This document shows, one piece after another, positions 44,009 through 52,157 of a stretch of 64,000 nt of DNA (position 1 is its first letter; every line of letters begins with the position of its first letter). The position numbers were made by a program, and so were the translations under genes. The DNA is taken from contig CAMNLR010000124.1 in assembly GCA_946543465.1 (NCBI GenBank), positions 75,189 to 139,188 on the forward strand, written 5' to 3'. The stretch comes from CAG-791 sp002390025. GTDB lineage: Bacteria; Bacillota; Clostridia; Lachnospirales; Lachnospiraceae. The notes below the pieces were generated by a model. That model had not been told where the DNA came from. It did not search any database and worked only from the letters and a program-made list of their open reading frames with translations.

Positions 44009-45154
44009 ATGAGACACCATATGTATAACCCCGACTTTAAATTTGTTGTCGAGCCTGAGCACTTCAACAAGTATACTGATCGTGAGCTCCTTCAGTATTG
44101 TCTGGGTGCCACCATGTATATGCCTGGATATAAAGATTTTGCACCGAAGATTTTGGATAATTCCATACCTGGTCTCACCACTATGGTTCTTTGTTTTGAG
44201 GATGCCTGCCCGGAAGAGCGAGTTCCCGAAGCAATGGAAAATGTCCATCATTTACTTGCTACCGTGACAGAAGCTGTTGATAACGGCACTCTTGATGAAG
44301 ACAAGGTGCCCCTGATTTTTGTACGCATTCGAAACCTTGAGCAGTTCAAAGCATTTGGAAGTAAGCTCACGAAACAGGAAGTACGTTCCCTTTGTGGTGT
44401 TAATTTTCCAAAATTCAATGCCGAGAACGGCTACGAATACTATGCTTATCTGAAAGACCTAAACGATAAGTTTGGTGAAATTCTGTACGGCATGCCGATT
44501 ATCGAAGATCCGGAAGTGGCTTATAAGGAGAGCAGAATCCAGGAACTGATTGGTATTAAGAAGATTCTTGATAAATATCACGACCTTGTCCTGCAGGTTC
44601 GTGTTGGCGGAACAGATTTCTCCAGTGTTTTCGGTGTACGCCGTGGTGTTGATTATTCTTTATACGATATAATGACTGTCCGCGAGTGCCTGAGTGATAT
44701 CATCAATGTCTGCGGGAGAAACAATGATTACGTCATTTCCGGCCCGGTATGGGAGTATTTCCGCGCGCCCAAGGAGTTGATGTTTGAGGAACTCCAGCAT
44801 TATGGAATTGAGGATTATCTGATGCGCCGCCAGCCTCTTGTTAACGGCGAAATTGATGGCCTGCTGAGAGAGGTTCTTCTAGATAAAGCTAATGGGTTTG
44901 TAGGCCGCACTGTTATCCATCCCACCCACGTGAAATTTGTCAATGCGTTAATGGCTGTTACAAAAGAGGAATACGACGATGCCTGCCAGATCCTCGGGAC
45001 AGGCGGTGGTGTCATCAAGGGCTCAGGTGGTAACAAAATGAACGAGATCAAGCCTCATACCAACTGGGCAAAAAAGGTTTATAACAGAGCCAGAGCATAT
45101 GGTGTCATTAAGAACGAGAGTGGATTCGTAAAGCTTTTTGCTGTAAACGATTAA
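44009..45154 (+). CDS. CitE-like C-C bond lyase (HpcH/HpaI-citrate lyase superfamily)
   Basis: TIM-barrel lyase/aldolase of 381 residues, of the longer CitE-like family. Visible are CFEDACPEERVPEAMENV (acidic metal ligands), VPLIFVRIRN, VRVGGTDFSSVFGVRRGVD and GRTVIHPTHVKFVNALM. Relatives cleave or form C-C bonds in malyl-, citramalyl- or citryl-type compounds. AAAGGAAGAGACAGAAT places the start at the ATG at 44009 rather than at 43979, and MRHHMYNPDF is a family-like N-terminus. No citrate lyase alpha/gamma subunit or CoA ligase is nearby. Confidence 0.85.
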   Translation: MRHHMYNPDFKFVVEPEHFNKYTDRELLQYCLGATMYMPGYKDFAPKILDNSIPGLTTMVLCFEDACPEERVPEAMENVHHLLATVTEAVDNGTLDEDKVPLIFVRIRNLEQFKAFGSKLTKQEVRSLCGVNFPKFNAENGYEYYAYLKDLNDKFGEILYGMPIIEDPEVAYKESRIQELIGIKKILDKYHDLVLQVRVGGTDFSSVFGVRRGVDYSLYDIMTVRECLSDIINVCGRNNDYVISGPVWEYFRAPKELMFEELQHYGIEDYLMRRQPLVNGEIDGLLREVLLDKANGFVGRTVIHPTHVKFVNALMAVTKEEYDDACQILGTGGGVIKGSGGNKMNEIKPHTNWAKKVYNRARAYGVIKNESGFVKLFAVND

Positions 45155-45281
45155 AAAAGATTTATCCGGTTCCGTTATTTCCATGCAACGTTGTACCTGT
45201 TATTTTAAGGAGAAGCTGTAAAAGAAATGGTCATGATGCGTGGAAAGACGGCAGGATGATGAATGAAGATGAGGTAGTGAG

Positions 45282-45788
45282 ATGATAGAGTTAACCACAC
45301 CGATATCGGAAGAGGATGCGGCAAGATTGCAGGTTGGAGATACCGTTGAGATCAGCGGATATATTCTTTGCGGCCGTGACGCTGTTCTTCCAAAGGTATT
45401 GCAAATGATCGAGGATGGAACGGTTGGGGAGCTCGGCGTGGATCTTCATGGCCAGGTAATTTTTCACACGGCAGTCAGTCCTGCCGGAGTAGGGCCGACC
45501 AGTTCCAATAAATTGGAGATCGAAAGTAGTATCTCTCCGCTGTCTGCAGCGGGCATAAAGCTTCATCTGGGAAAAGGGCAGCTGCATCAGGAGACAATCG
45601 AAGCATTGGAAAAATACAATGCAGTTTATGCGGTGATACCTCCAGTCACAGCCTTGCTCGGAGCAAAAACAACAGAACAAAAGGTACTTGCCTTCCCGGA
45701 ACTCGGTATGGAAGCATTGCATCTGATCAAGGTAGACAAATATCCGGCCATTATCGGCGCAGCACACGGGAGGAGCATCTATGACTAA
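45282..45788 (+). CDS. Fumarate hydratase class I-type beta subunit
   Basis: C-terminal (beta) component of a class I fumarase/tartrate dehydratase-type hydratase, 168 residues. It shows LQVGDTVEISGYILCGRDA, the segment GPTSSNKLEIESS and LIKVDKYPAIIGAAHGRSIYD at the end. It works with the alpha subunit encoded next. The order beta-alpha is the reverse of the more common alpha-beta. The ATG at 45282 follows GATGAGGTAGTGAG, and the gene overlaps the alpha gene by 8 bases, consistent with a stoichiometric pair. Confidence 0.88.
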   Translation: MIELTTPISEEDAARLQVGDTVEISGYILCGRDAVLPKVLQMIEDGTVGELGVDLHGQVIFHTAVSPAGVGPTSSNKLEIESSISPLSAAGIKLHLGKGQLHQETIEALEKYNAVYAVIPPVTALLGAKTTEQKVLAFPELGMEALHLIKVDKYPAIIGAAHGRSIYD

Positions 45789-46638
45789 GACCTATGAAGA
45801 AATCGTTGCTCTTGTGCGGGATACATTGGTAGACGCCGGAAGCACATTCCGAGAAGACAAGAAAGAAGCTTATAGGAGAGCAATAAGTACAGAACGAAAT
45901 GAGCAGGCAAAGTGGGTCTTGGAACAAGTCCTGGCTAATGCGGAAGCGGCAGAAAAGAACAAATCGCCCCTCTGCGATGATTCAGGAATCCCGCACCTTG
46001 TTCTTGAAGTTGGTGACGACTGCGCTGTAACCGGTAGGATGCTGGATGCTATCAAAGAAGGTGTAGCAGAAGGGCTTCGCAAGCTCCCCGGAAGGCCTAT
46101 GGGCATTATGGGGGATGACAGCCACAGAATTGACCAGAGTGGAGGCTTGAATCCTGATTCGGCTGGTGTAGAGCCAGCTCCCATATTGTTGCGGCGCTGC
46201 AAGGAAAACGTGATTCGGCTGCACATTTTGATGTTCGGCGGCGGCCCGGCAATCCGGGCGAAGACCTATAGAGTATTCCATAAACACAATACGCAAGTTG
46301 TTCTGGATGAGATCGTAAGCTGGGCAAAAGAAGGCGTCGCACAGCTTGGATGTTCTCCCTGTACGCTGGCTGTTGGCGTGGGAAGATCACACTTTGAGGC
46401 TACAAGCATGATGCTTCAGGCACAAGTGGATGGAAGATATGATGTTCAGTCCGATATGGAAGCAGAGATTACACGGAGAGTTAACGAAGCGAACATTGGA
46501 CCGCTGGGGCTGAAAGGCGATACAAGCGTGATCGCCACGTTCATGAAGGTTGGCCCACAGAGAGCTTCGGGAGTGAGAATAGTATGTGTCAGACCGACAT
46601 GTTGCTTTGAACCAAGGATTGCTACGGTGGAGTTGTAA
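45781..46638 (+). CDS. Fumarate hydratase class I-type alpha subunit
   Basis: Iron-sulphur (alpha) component of a class I fumarase-type hydratase, 285 residues. Three cysteine regions match the 4Fe-4S ligands: SPLCDDSGIP (about 62-71; CQDTG is usual), LGCSPCTLAVGVGRSHFEA (about 193-211), and CVRPTCCFEPR at the C-terminus. The family includes fumarase, mesaconase and L-tartrate dehydratase. The variant motif LCDDSG and the gene neighbourhood argue that the substrate may be something other than fumarate, such as a methylated or substituted analogue (inference). Oxygen sensitivity is expected. Confidence 0.88.
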   Translation: MTKTYEEIVALVRDTLVDAGSTFREDKKEAYRRAISTERNEQAKWVLEQVLANAEAAEKNKSPLCDDSGIPHLVLEVGDDCAVTGRMLDAIKEGVAEGLRKLPGRPMGIMGDDSHRIDQSGGLNPDSAGVEPAPILLRRCKENVIRLHILMFGGGPAIRAKTYRVFHKHNTQVVLDEIVSWAKEGVAQLGCSPCTLAVGVGRSHFEATSMMLQAQVDGRYDVQSDMEAEITRRVNEANIGPLGLKGDTSVIATFMKVGPQRASGVRIVCVRPTCCFEPRIATVEL

Positions 46639-46943
46639 GAAATCATAATCCCTGGACCACAAAACACGGCTCTGAGGAGACCAATACTACTATGTAGCAG
46701 GTGATATACGATACGAATAGAATGCGATGAGGGAAAGGCCATATCCCAGAATAATCCATTTATGAAGTTCGTGAGTAAGGGTCTGGCGTAAATAGGAGAA
46801 GGACGTACAGATGAATTACAACAGGATGATATGTGATGATGTGGTCGTCGAGAAGGCGAGGGCAGGATTATCATTGTGGGGCTGGCTGAGGGAGATTGTA
46901 CATCAAGTTAACAGCACACCTGTGTAGAGACGAAGTAAGTAAT
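46639..46943. other. Junction between the acid cluster and the defence island
   Basis: About 300 bases without a well-supported gene or clear terminator. Short frames in several phases are broken by stops. The small frame at 46811 is listed separately. Confidence 0.4.
46811..46927 (+). CDS. Small 38-codon frame, doubtful
   Basis: ATG at 46811 with AATAGGAGAAGGACGT upstream; 38 residues with a hydrophobic centre (LSLWGWLREIVHQV). No family is recognised. It may be a short peptide, a gene remnant or chance. Confidence 0.25.
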   Translation: MNYNRMICDDVVVEKARAGLSLWGWLREIVHQVNSTPV

Positions 46944-48080
46944 ATGAATGAAAAAGAACAGCTTGAGAAAATAATCTCCGAATACAATACTGTTGCAGCA
47001 CATTACAAAGAATATTCAATTGCTTCTCGCGGTGCTATAAGGCCTGGTGGACAGAGAGCTCATGTATATGATAAATCATACAGTAATACAAAGGAGTTTA
47101 TTGCCTGGACCAGTCGTATAAAAGCATTTCTTTGGCGTTCTTCTGCCTCAGAAACAGATGAGGTCGGAGAGATACTTGATTATCTTAGAACGTTCAAGGG
47201 ATTTGCTGAAGAGGAAAAGCTGAAGAAACTACTTGCTATGTTAGAAGCACTGTATGAGAACTGGGATATTCTTTCACAGGATACTTCCAAGATACGGAGG
47301 CGGGAACTATTGATAATTCCAAAGTTCGAATTCAAATGTATTAGCGGAGAAGGTGATGCAAAAACCTTCACTTTAAAAAATGTCTCTTCAGTTTATGTGT
47401 CAGAGATTCGCACCGAGGCTTTTGAATTGCTATATCTTGATGGGAATAAACAGAGTATATACCTCTATGATATGGATATTCCTACATCTTTGGGACCAGG
47501 TCAATCGGAAGAGTTTACATACAGACATCCCTATTTTATTCACCGCGAACATTTATCAAAAGAGTTTCGGATTGTTTTCACAATAACTAATGAGCATTCC
47601 AATAAATTCCGTTGTGTAGCCATAAAGAATGTGGATAATCCACATGACAAACGATATATGCTGGGAGATTGGATTACACACACGGAATGCTTAAACATAC
47701 CAAAGGTAAACATGGGAGAAGGGAGAACAGTAGTGTATAATAATGTCAGTATTAGTGGAAATGCACAGAATGTTCAGATTCAACAGGGGAGTGATAACTC
47801 TACCCAAAGTCAAAACCAAAGAACAGATTTTGATTTCGATGCAGCACAGAAAGTGATAGACGAAATACTAAAGTATCAGCCTATGTTTGCAGGAGAATTC
47901 GGGGATAAGAGCCAGGATATTATAGATGCAATTGATGAGGCGAAAGCTGCTATCATTGCTAGGGATCAAGGTTGGCTTAAAAATGCATGGAACTGGATAA
48001 AAAATGCGACGGCTAGTGCAGCAGGAGGTATATTAGCTAATGGTATTTCTGCTCTTTTGAATCAGGTAAATATCTTATGA
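46944..48080 (+). CDS. AbiTii-associated protein of unknown function
   Basis: A 378-residue protein, probably cytoplasmic. Residues 1-115 are helical and charged; about 125-265 look like a beta-rich domain. The segment NVQIQQGSDNSTQSQNQ (about 273-289) has the same pattern as the C-terminus of the next gene's product. The end (GWLKNAWNWIKNATASAAGG) is amphipathic and could touch a membrane. The ATG at 46944 has only a weak ribosome binding site; the frame is open from 46896. It overlaps the AbiTii gene by 4 bases. Low GC and AT-rich codons set it apart from the core genes. Probably half of a two-gene defence system. Confidence 0.75.
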   Translation: MNEKEQLEKIISEYNTVAAHYKEYSIASRGAIRPGGQRAHVYDKSYSNTKEFIAWTSRIKAFLWRSSASETDEVGEILDYLRTFKGFAEEEKLKKLLAMLEALYENWDILSQDTSKIRRRELLIIPKFEFKCISGEGDAKTFTLKNVSSVYVSEIRTEAFELLYLDGNKQSIYLYDMDIPTSLGPGQSEEFTYRHPYFIHREHLSKEFRIVFTITNEHSNKFRCVAIKNVDNPHDKRYMLGDWITHTECLNIPKVNMGEGRTVVYNNVSISGNAQNVQIQQGSDNSTQSQNQRTDFDFDAAQKVIDEILKYQPMFAGEFGDKSQDIIDAIDEAKAAIIARDQGWLKNAWNWIKNATASAAGGILANGISALLNQVNIL

Positions 48081-48718
48081 GTATAGTGATCGACTTACAA
48101 CATGAAGCATTATCAAAAGAAGATAATCTGCTTCACCTTTTAAGGAAGGCGTATTTGGTTGCTCGTAAGTTAAAACTTAAAGAATTTGAAATCTGGGCTA
48201 ATCATGAAATGAATGGGTATACTATTGACGATGTAGTTCCACGTTATCGTGTATATCATGGTGAGATAAGGGCGTATAATCCTTATCATGGATGGATACC
48301 AGTTGTTTTTGAAAAGAGTTCCGCCTTAACTCAACATGAGGCGCGTGAGCCTATTTCGAGTTTGATAGATGTTTATAATCAAAGTGAAGGAAGATCTGCT
48401 CGAGTGCTTTTTCCAGATGATTTGAATACTCTTCTTTCCAAAAGCGCTCCATTTCCAACTAAGTATTGCCTTGAAATATCTTCTAACATGTTGTTCTCTA
48501 CGTTTGAAAGTATTAGAAATACTATTCTTGATTGGGCTATCACATTAGAAGAAAACAATATTATGGGAGAGGGGCTTTCGTTTACACAGGATGAGATAGA
48601 AATTGCTGCTAAAAAGTCAGGGTCAATAACTAATTATATCAGCAATTTCTATGGCGATGTAAATAACAGTCAACTACAACAGGGAACGACTGGTTCACAA
48701 CAAAATCAAGATTTTTAA
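48077..48718 (+). CDS. AbiTii-domain protein (abortive infection type)
   Basis: A 213-residue protein whose N-terminal 150 residues match the AbiTii domain known from the lactococcal AbiT phage-resistance locus: LLRKAYLVARKLKLKEFEIW, then HEMNGYTIDDVVPRYRVYHG and HGWIPVVFE. The C-terminus (VNNSQLQQGTTGSQQNQ) is a Gln/Ser-rich strand like that in the partner upstream. The ATG overlaps the partner's stop (ATGA). AbiTii proteins are linked to phage defence, but the mechanism is not established to my knowledge. Confidence 0.8.
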   Translation: MSIVIDLQHEALSKEDNLLHLLRKAYLVARKLKLKEFEIWANHEMNGYTIDDVVPRYRVYHGEIRAYNPYHGWIPVVFEKSSALTQHEAREPISSLIDVYNQSEGRSARVLFPDDLNTLLSKSAPFPTKYCLEISSNMLFSTFESIRNTILDWAITLEENNIMGEGLSFTQDEIEIAAKKSGSITNYISNFYGDVNNSQLQQGTTGSQQNQDF

Positions 48719-49226
48719 CTATACTATTCTGCCTCGGATTTACACCATGTCTTTATAACAGAGTTTGCAGCGAGTTGTAGTCACACAAAAAGACAGCACA
48801 CCATGAAACAATCCCAAACCCAAAAAGCCTACATATATCTGAAAAAGATAACGACGGCACTCCGCTCGATCTGATGACATGTAGACATGAAAACAAGAAC
48901 TTGAAAATTGCTCCGAGCGCAAGGTGTCAACACATCATGGTCGTGATTTTTTCGTCTTCCTCTTCATTACCAAATACCATATATGACACTGATTGATTCA
49001 ATTCAATGAAGTAGCTAGACTAAGAGTTTGTTGAAACAATAACTGGGGTGGTCACGACCTTCAGTAGCACGAGAGGCTATAGTTGCAATATTGATGTGGC
49101 AGTGGCTAACTCGTTGCAATTAATGTAGTGATCACTGATGCGACAGAGATAAGGCTTATAAAAGCACGGCATCCGAGTGCCATGGAAATCAAGGGATGGG
49201 GCAATGTATTAGGAAGGAGGCAGCCC
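48719..49226. other. Spacer between the two defence gene pairs
   Basis: About 500 AT-rich bases without an intact gene. It contains the decayed frame at 48803-48996. The 3' part carries the ribosome binding site (AGGAAGGAGG) of the membrane-protein gene. The frame of that gene is open back to 49128, but translation upstream of 49227 has no support. Confidence 0.4.
48803..48996 (+). pseudogene. Frameshifted gene remnant
   Basis: An ATG at 48803 begins MKQSQTQKAYIYLKK, which resembles the N-terminus of large serine recombinases (KAYIYLRVST), and stops at codon 24. Another frame continues across the same point with KDNDGTPLDLMTCRHENKN and on to the stop at 48994-48996. A single frameshift near 48845 would join them. 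The recombinase likeness is weak. Confidence 0.3.
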
Positions 49227-49883
49227 ATGACTGATAATCTCCATCTAAAACGTGGGCTGATTACGCAGTCACTAAGTCCGGTGTTCATCTTGCTGATTAT
49301 CAGGCACTTACATTTGGACTATCCGTATTTGATTGGTCGATTCCTTTCTTGTGTAGATGCCGGTTTAAGTTTAAGAGAAACAATTATGAAGGCGCTGATG
49401 CATCCTCGTTTCGGTGAGCTTCTTGTTGTTGTTGGAGGGAGTATCTTGGTTATAGCCTCTGCAATTTCTATACCTGCTTTCGAGGCAACACAAGAAGCAG
49501 GCTTTGAGAGCCGTGGAGAGAGGGCCATTGCTATCGGAGAGCAGAAGGACGCCGCGGCATCGTTCCTGATGACATTCGTCTTGCCACTACTGATTGATGA
49601 ACTCGGATCACCACAATACTGGTTTTCGTATATATTAGTGATTCTTGTTGTTTATGTAGTTCTCTACCAGTCTAACCTTTACTATCAAAGTCCTGTCCTG
49701 GCGCTCCTTGGCTATAGGGTTTTTAAATTTAAAGTTTTGAACCCGCTCGATGGTTTTGAAGAGAACAGAGAGTATATAGGTATTACAAAGAAAAGTATGA
49801 TAACTGAAGAGGCCGCAATCATGTGGAAACACATAGCAGATGATGTTTTTCTGGTCTATAATGAAGGGGACAGAAGAAGTTGA
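49227..49883 (+). CDS. Kiwa-like membrane protein KwaA
   Basis: Membrane protein of 218 residues with four probable membrane segments (about 16-30, 63-82, 110-124 and 130-148) followed by a cytoplasmic tail of about 60 residues. It is paired with a DUF4868-type gene, the arrangement of the Kiwa anti-phage system, in which KwaA is a membrane sensor and KwaB the effector. The segment SPVLALLGYRVFKFKV after the last membrane helix fits this type of protein. AGGAAGGAGGCAGCCC directly supports the ATG at 49227. The assignment leans on the partner and topology as much as on sequence. Confidence 0.65.
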   Translation: MTDNLHLKRGLITQSLSPVFILLIIRHLHLDYPYLIGRFLSCVDAGLSLRETIMKALMHPRFGELLVVVGGSILVIASAISIPAFEATQEAGFESRGERAIAIGEQKDAAASFLMTFVLPLLIDELGSPQYWFSYILVILVVYVVLYQSNLYYQSPVLALLGYRVFKFKVLNPLDGFEENREYIGITKKSMITEEAAIMWKHIADDVFLVYNEGDRRS

Positions 49884-49885
49884 GA

Positions 49886-50860
49886 ATGGACAAGACAGAA
49901 ATCGTTAGCAAGCTGAAGCCGCTCATCGAAAAACCAGATGCTTCTGGATTTGAGGTTTTTTTGGTGACGAGAACTGAGCCAAGACTGAAGAGGTTAAAAC
50001 TGTCCATTGATGACCTGCAACTAAACTTGAAAAGGGATATAACATCAGTAATTCAGGAACGATTTCTTACTGAAGATGTGATATACACTGATGTTGATAG
50101 CATAGCGGATAACCAGGTGAAGTTCTACATAATCGAGCAGAATGATGAATACAAGCCGTTTAATGTGGGTACATGGGAAAGAGAAGAATTCATGGAAGAA
50201 CAACTTAATGAGTTTATGGGATTTTTCTTTCATTTTCGCTACGATAGGCAAGATGTTTGGTGCTATCAGAACAGAAGGAGCACCACGGTCACAAATCGTA
50301 AGAAATCGAGCTTGCTTGCAAGATTAAAGCACTATGATGGTGGTTGGGTTTTTGAAGAACAAAATGAGAAGATTGTCAATTTTGCACATGCTATAGATAT
50401 TCTTGTATTGGATGGAAACATTATCACCAGTGATGTAGGGCTGTTGGAGAGATCCTTCGATTTTCAAGCTTTCATTCACCAGAAAGCAAAGGAAGCAGCA
50501 AAAAAAGTGGCCGCGACAGGGCTCTTTAGCGGTATGGACAAGTTAAATGAATATCTATCGTCTGAGGCTAAAAGCCACAAAACCTATAGGAAAAAGATGC
50601 TGAAGACGCTGGACTCGCCGGTATTAGAGATGACACCGGATGCGCTGATTGAGAAAGTCACAACACTGCCACGGTGGAAAGGACGATTCAAAGAGCCTGT
50701 TGATGGAAAGATTCCGATCGATAGCGTAAAAGAAGTCGAAGCCTTGATTGATTTACTTTCCGAGAGATTTACTATATCACCAGTAACTGGCCAAGAATAT
50801 GATACGGAAGTGAAAAAGAAAGCAGAAAAAATCGTACCGGAAGAGTCTGGTAAGCTGTAA
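49886..50860 (+). CDS. Kiwa-like effector KwaB (DUF4868 type)
   Basis: Soluble protein of 324 residues resembling the DUF4868/KwaB family. The C-terminal two thirds show the family pattern: FAHAIDILVLDGNIITSD, then LLERSFDFQAFIHQKAKEA, a helical stretch, and KKMLKTLDSPVLEMTPDALI. In Kiwa, KwaB is reported to act with KwaA against phage replication at the membrane. A TTG at 49880 overlaps the previous stop; the ATG at 49886 is slightly preferred. AT-rich codon use matches the rest of the island. Full Kiwa function is inferred. Confidence 0.68.
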   Translation: MDKTEIVSKLKPLIEKPDASGFEVFLVTRTEPRLKRLKLSIDDLQLNLKRDITSVIQERFLTEDVIYTDVDSIADNQVKFYIIEQNDEYKPFNVGTWEREEFMEEQLNEFMGFFFHFRYDRQDVWCYQNRRSTTVTNRKKSSLLARLKHYDGGWVFEEQNEKIVNFAHAIDILVLDGNIITSDVGLLERSFDFQAFIHQKAKEAAKKVAATGLFSGMDKLNEYLSSEAKSHKTYRKKMLKTLDSPVLEMTPDALIEKVTTLPRWKGRFKEPVDGKIPIDSVKEVEALIDLLSERFTISPVTGQEYDTEVKKKAEKIVPEESGKL

Positions 50861-51021
50861 TCAACGGGGTATATAATATCTCTGCATAGAAGTGAATTGA
50901 AGCATATCCTTTGCAAAATATTACAGAAATTTCTCGCATGTCTTTAAGGATGCGAATATTGTTTATATTCCGAAAGATACAATCCGAAACACTGGGTACT
51001 ATTGCGCAGGAGCACAAAGAT

Positions 51022-51474
51022 ATGAACTTTATAGACTTTTTTGATTATCAGAACAAACCCATTATGAAATCGGTGTTGATGATTCTGACTGTGGTAAACG
51101 CAATCGTACTCGCCTTCCTGATCTTTTTTGCAAAGCAGCCCGAGTCGGCGAATGCGGAAGCCCTTGCTGCCGCAAACACCTATGAGCAGGAGAAATACGA
51201 GATTCCCGACAACCTGCCGGACAAAGGCCCGCTCCTCGAACTTACTGACGAGAAGGTGCGCCTCAAAGTCGGCGACGAGTTCGACTACAGGAAATATATC
51301 GAGACTGCTCTGGACAGAAACGGCAAGGACATGACCTACCACGTCCGCCTCTCCGGCGACCTGAATATGAAAAAGGACGGCCGCTATACCGTCACCTACA
51401 GCCTGAAAAGTGAGATTGACGGCGAAACCGCCACCAAGGATCTCAAGGTGAGAGTGAAGGAGCAGGAGGAGTAA
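51022..51474 (+). CDS. Membrane-anchored protein with a small Ig-like domain
   Basis: A 150-residue protein with one N-terminal membrane segment (about 15-33, SVLMILTVVNAIVLAFLIFF) and an external domain. The region LTDEKVRLKVGDEFDYRKYI to the end resembles a bacterial Ig-like/DUF5011-type beta domain. The frame is open from 50911, but GCAGGAGCACAAAGAT supports the ATG at 51022. The second half is GC-rich and similar in codon use to the core genes, so the foreign AT-rich island ends near here. Function is unknown; a surface role is likely. Confidence 0.7.
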   Translation: MNFIDFFDYQNKPIMKSVLMILTVVNAIVLAFLIFFAKQPESANAEALAAANTYEQEKYEIPDNLPDKGPLLELTDEKVRLKVGDEFDYRKYIETALDRNGKDMTYHVRLSGDLNMKKDGRYTVTYSLKSEIDGETATKDLKVRVKEQEE

Positions 51475-51484
51475 GAAACAGAGC

Positions 51485-51531
51485 ACAGGGGCGCGTGTTG
51501 ATAGACGTAATATTGACATGCGCCTGTTTTA
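51485..51531 (+). terminator. Probable terminator after the Ig-like protein gene
   Basis: Imperfect stem ACAGGGGCGCGTGT with ACATGCGCCTGT around a loop of about 20 bases, ending in TTTT. Confidence 0.5.
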
Positions 51532-51532
51532 A

Positions 51533-51652
51533 ATCTTTAGAATCCATATATATGATGATATGCCTATTTCCGGCTCTGGATATGGTTATCATAATTATCG
51601 CCCTGTGATTCCAATTGGAACCACAGGAGCGTATGTGTATAATAGGGAATAA
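51533..51652 (+). pseudogene. C-terminal remnant of an unknown gene
   Basis: A short open frame without a supported start reads through MPISGSGYGYHNYRPVIPIG and ends GAYVYNRE. It looks like the 3' end of a coding sequence whose 5' part is missing. No family recognised. Confidence 0.3.
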
Positions 51653-51853
51653 CGTATCTGATAAATGAATGCGAGCAAGCGTTAAATAATCGTTTGGATG
51701 GAAGATATCGTGGAGCTGAAAAAACCATCGTTTGACTAGCTAGTAAGCGTCAGCAATCTGTTCGATGCTTTAAGAAGAACTGAGATCATGAAAACAATAT
51801 AGGCGATTACTGATGATGCTATAGGATAATGGCTTTTTAATGTGGAGGATTGG

Positions 51854-52021
51854 ATGACTGAAAAATGGTATTGCGATTGGAACTGTTTTGAAAAAAATGA
51901 AGGCGATTATTCAAAAAAATTTGAAGCTCTTGAATGAATTTCTCTTTTGTTGAAAAAGATCCCTGATCAGACTAGGGCACAAGTGCTGGTTCCAATCAGG
52001 GATTCTATGCTTGAGTCGTAA
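51854..52021 (+). pseudogene. Small gene with an in-frame stop
   Basis: An ATG at 51854 with GTGGAGGATTGG upstream starts a 27-codon frame ending in TGA (51935-51937). The same frame stays open on the other side (LLLKKIPDQTRAQVLVPIRD) to a TAA at 52019-52021. One nonsense change in a 55-residue protein would explain this. Family unknown. Confidence 0.3.
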
Positions 52022-52045
52022 AATCACTGGAAGTTAAGGAGAAAT

Positions 52046-52135
52046 TGCGGACGCCGTAAAAATTTTAGGAAAAAGACCGGATATGGCCATCTGATTTATG
52101 GTATAATGCTTCGTGAAAATAATGCGGATGCCGCA
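52046..52135. promoter_or_regulatory. Extended -10 promoter and two palindromes before the ATPase gene
   Basis: An extended -10 (TGGTATAAT, 52099-52107) lies between two copies of a 13-base dyad: TGCGGACGCCGTA (52046-52058) and TGCGGATGCCGCA (52123-52135, perfect). The second would sit just after the transcription start, a usual operator position. A third copy follows the gene at 53479-53491. Confidence 0.5.
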
Positions 52136-52157
52136 AAAAAATCACGGAGGTTGTCCT

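Larger units (their letters stand above)
51475..52157. other. Remnant-rich intergenic region
   Basis: Holds a probable terminator (51485-51531), two gene remnants (51533-51652 and 51854-52021), and the promoter and palindromes of the ATPase gene. Nothing intact was found. Confidence 0.45.
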
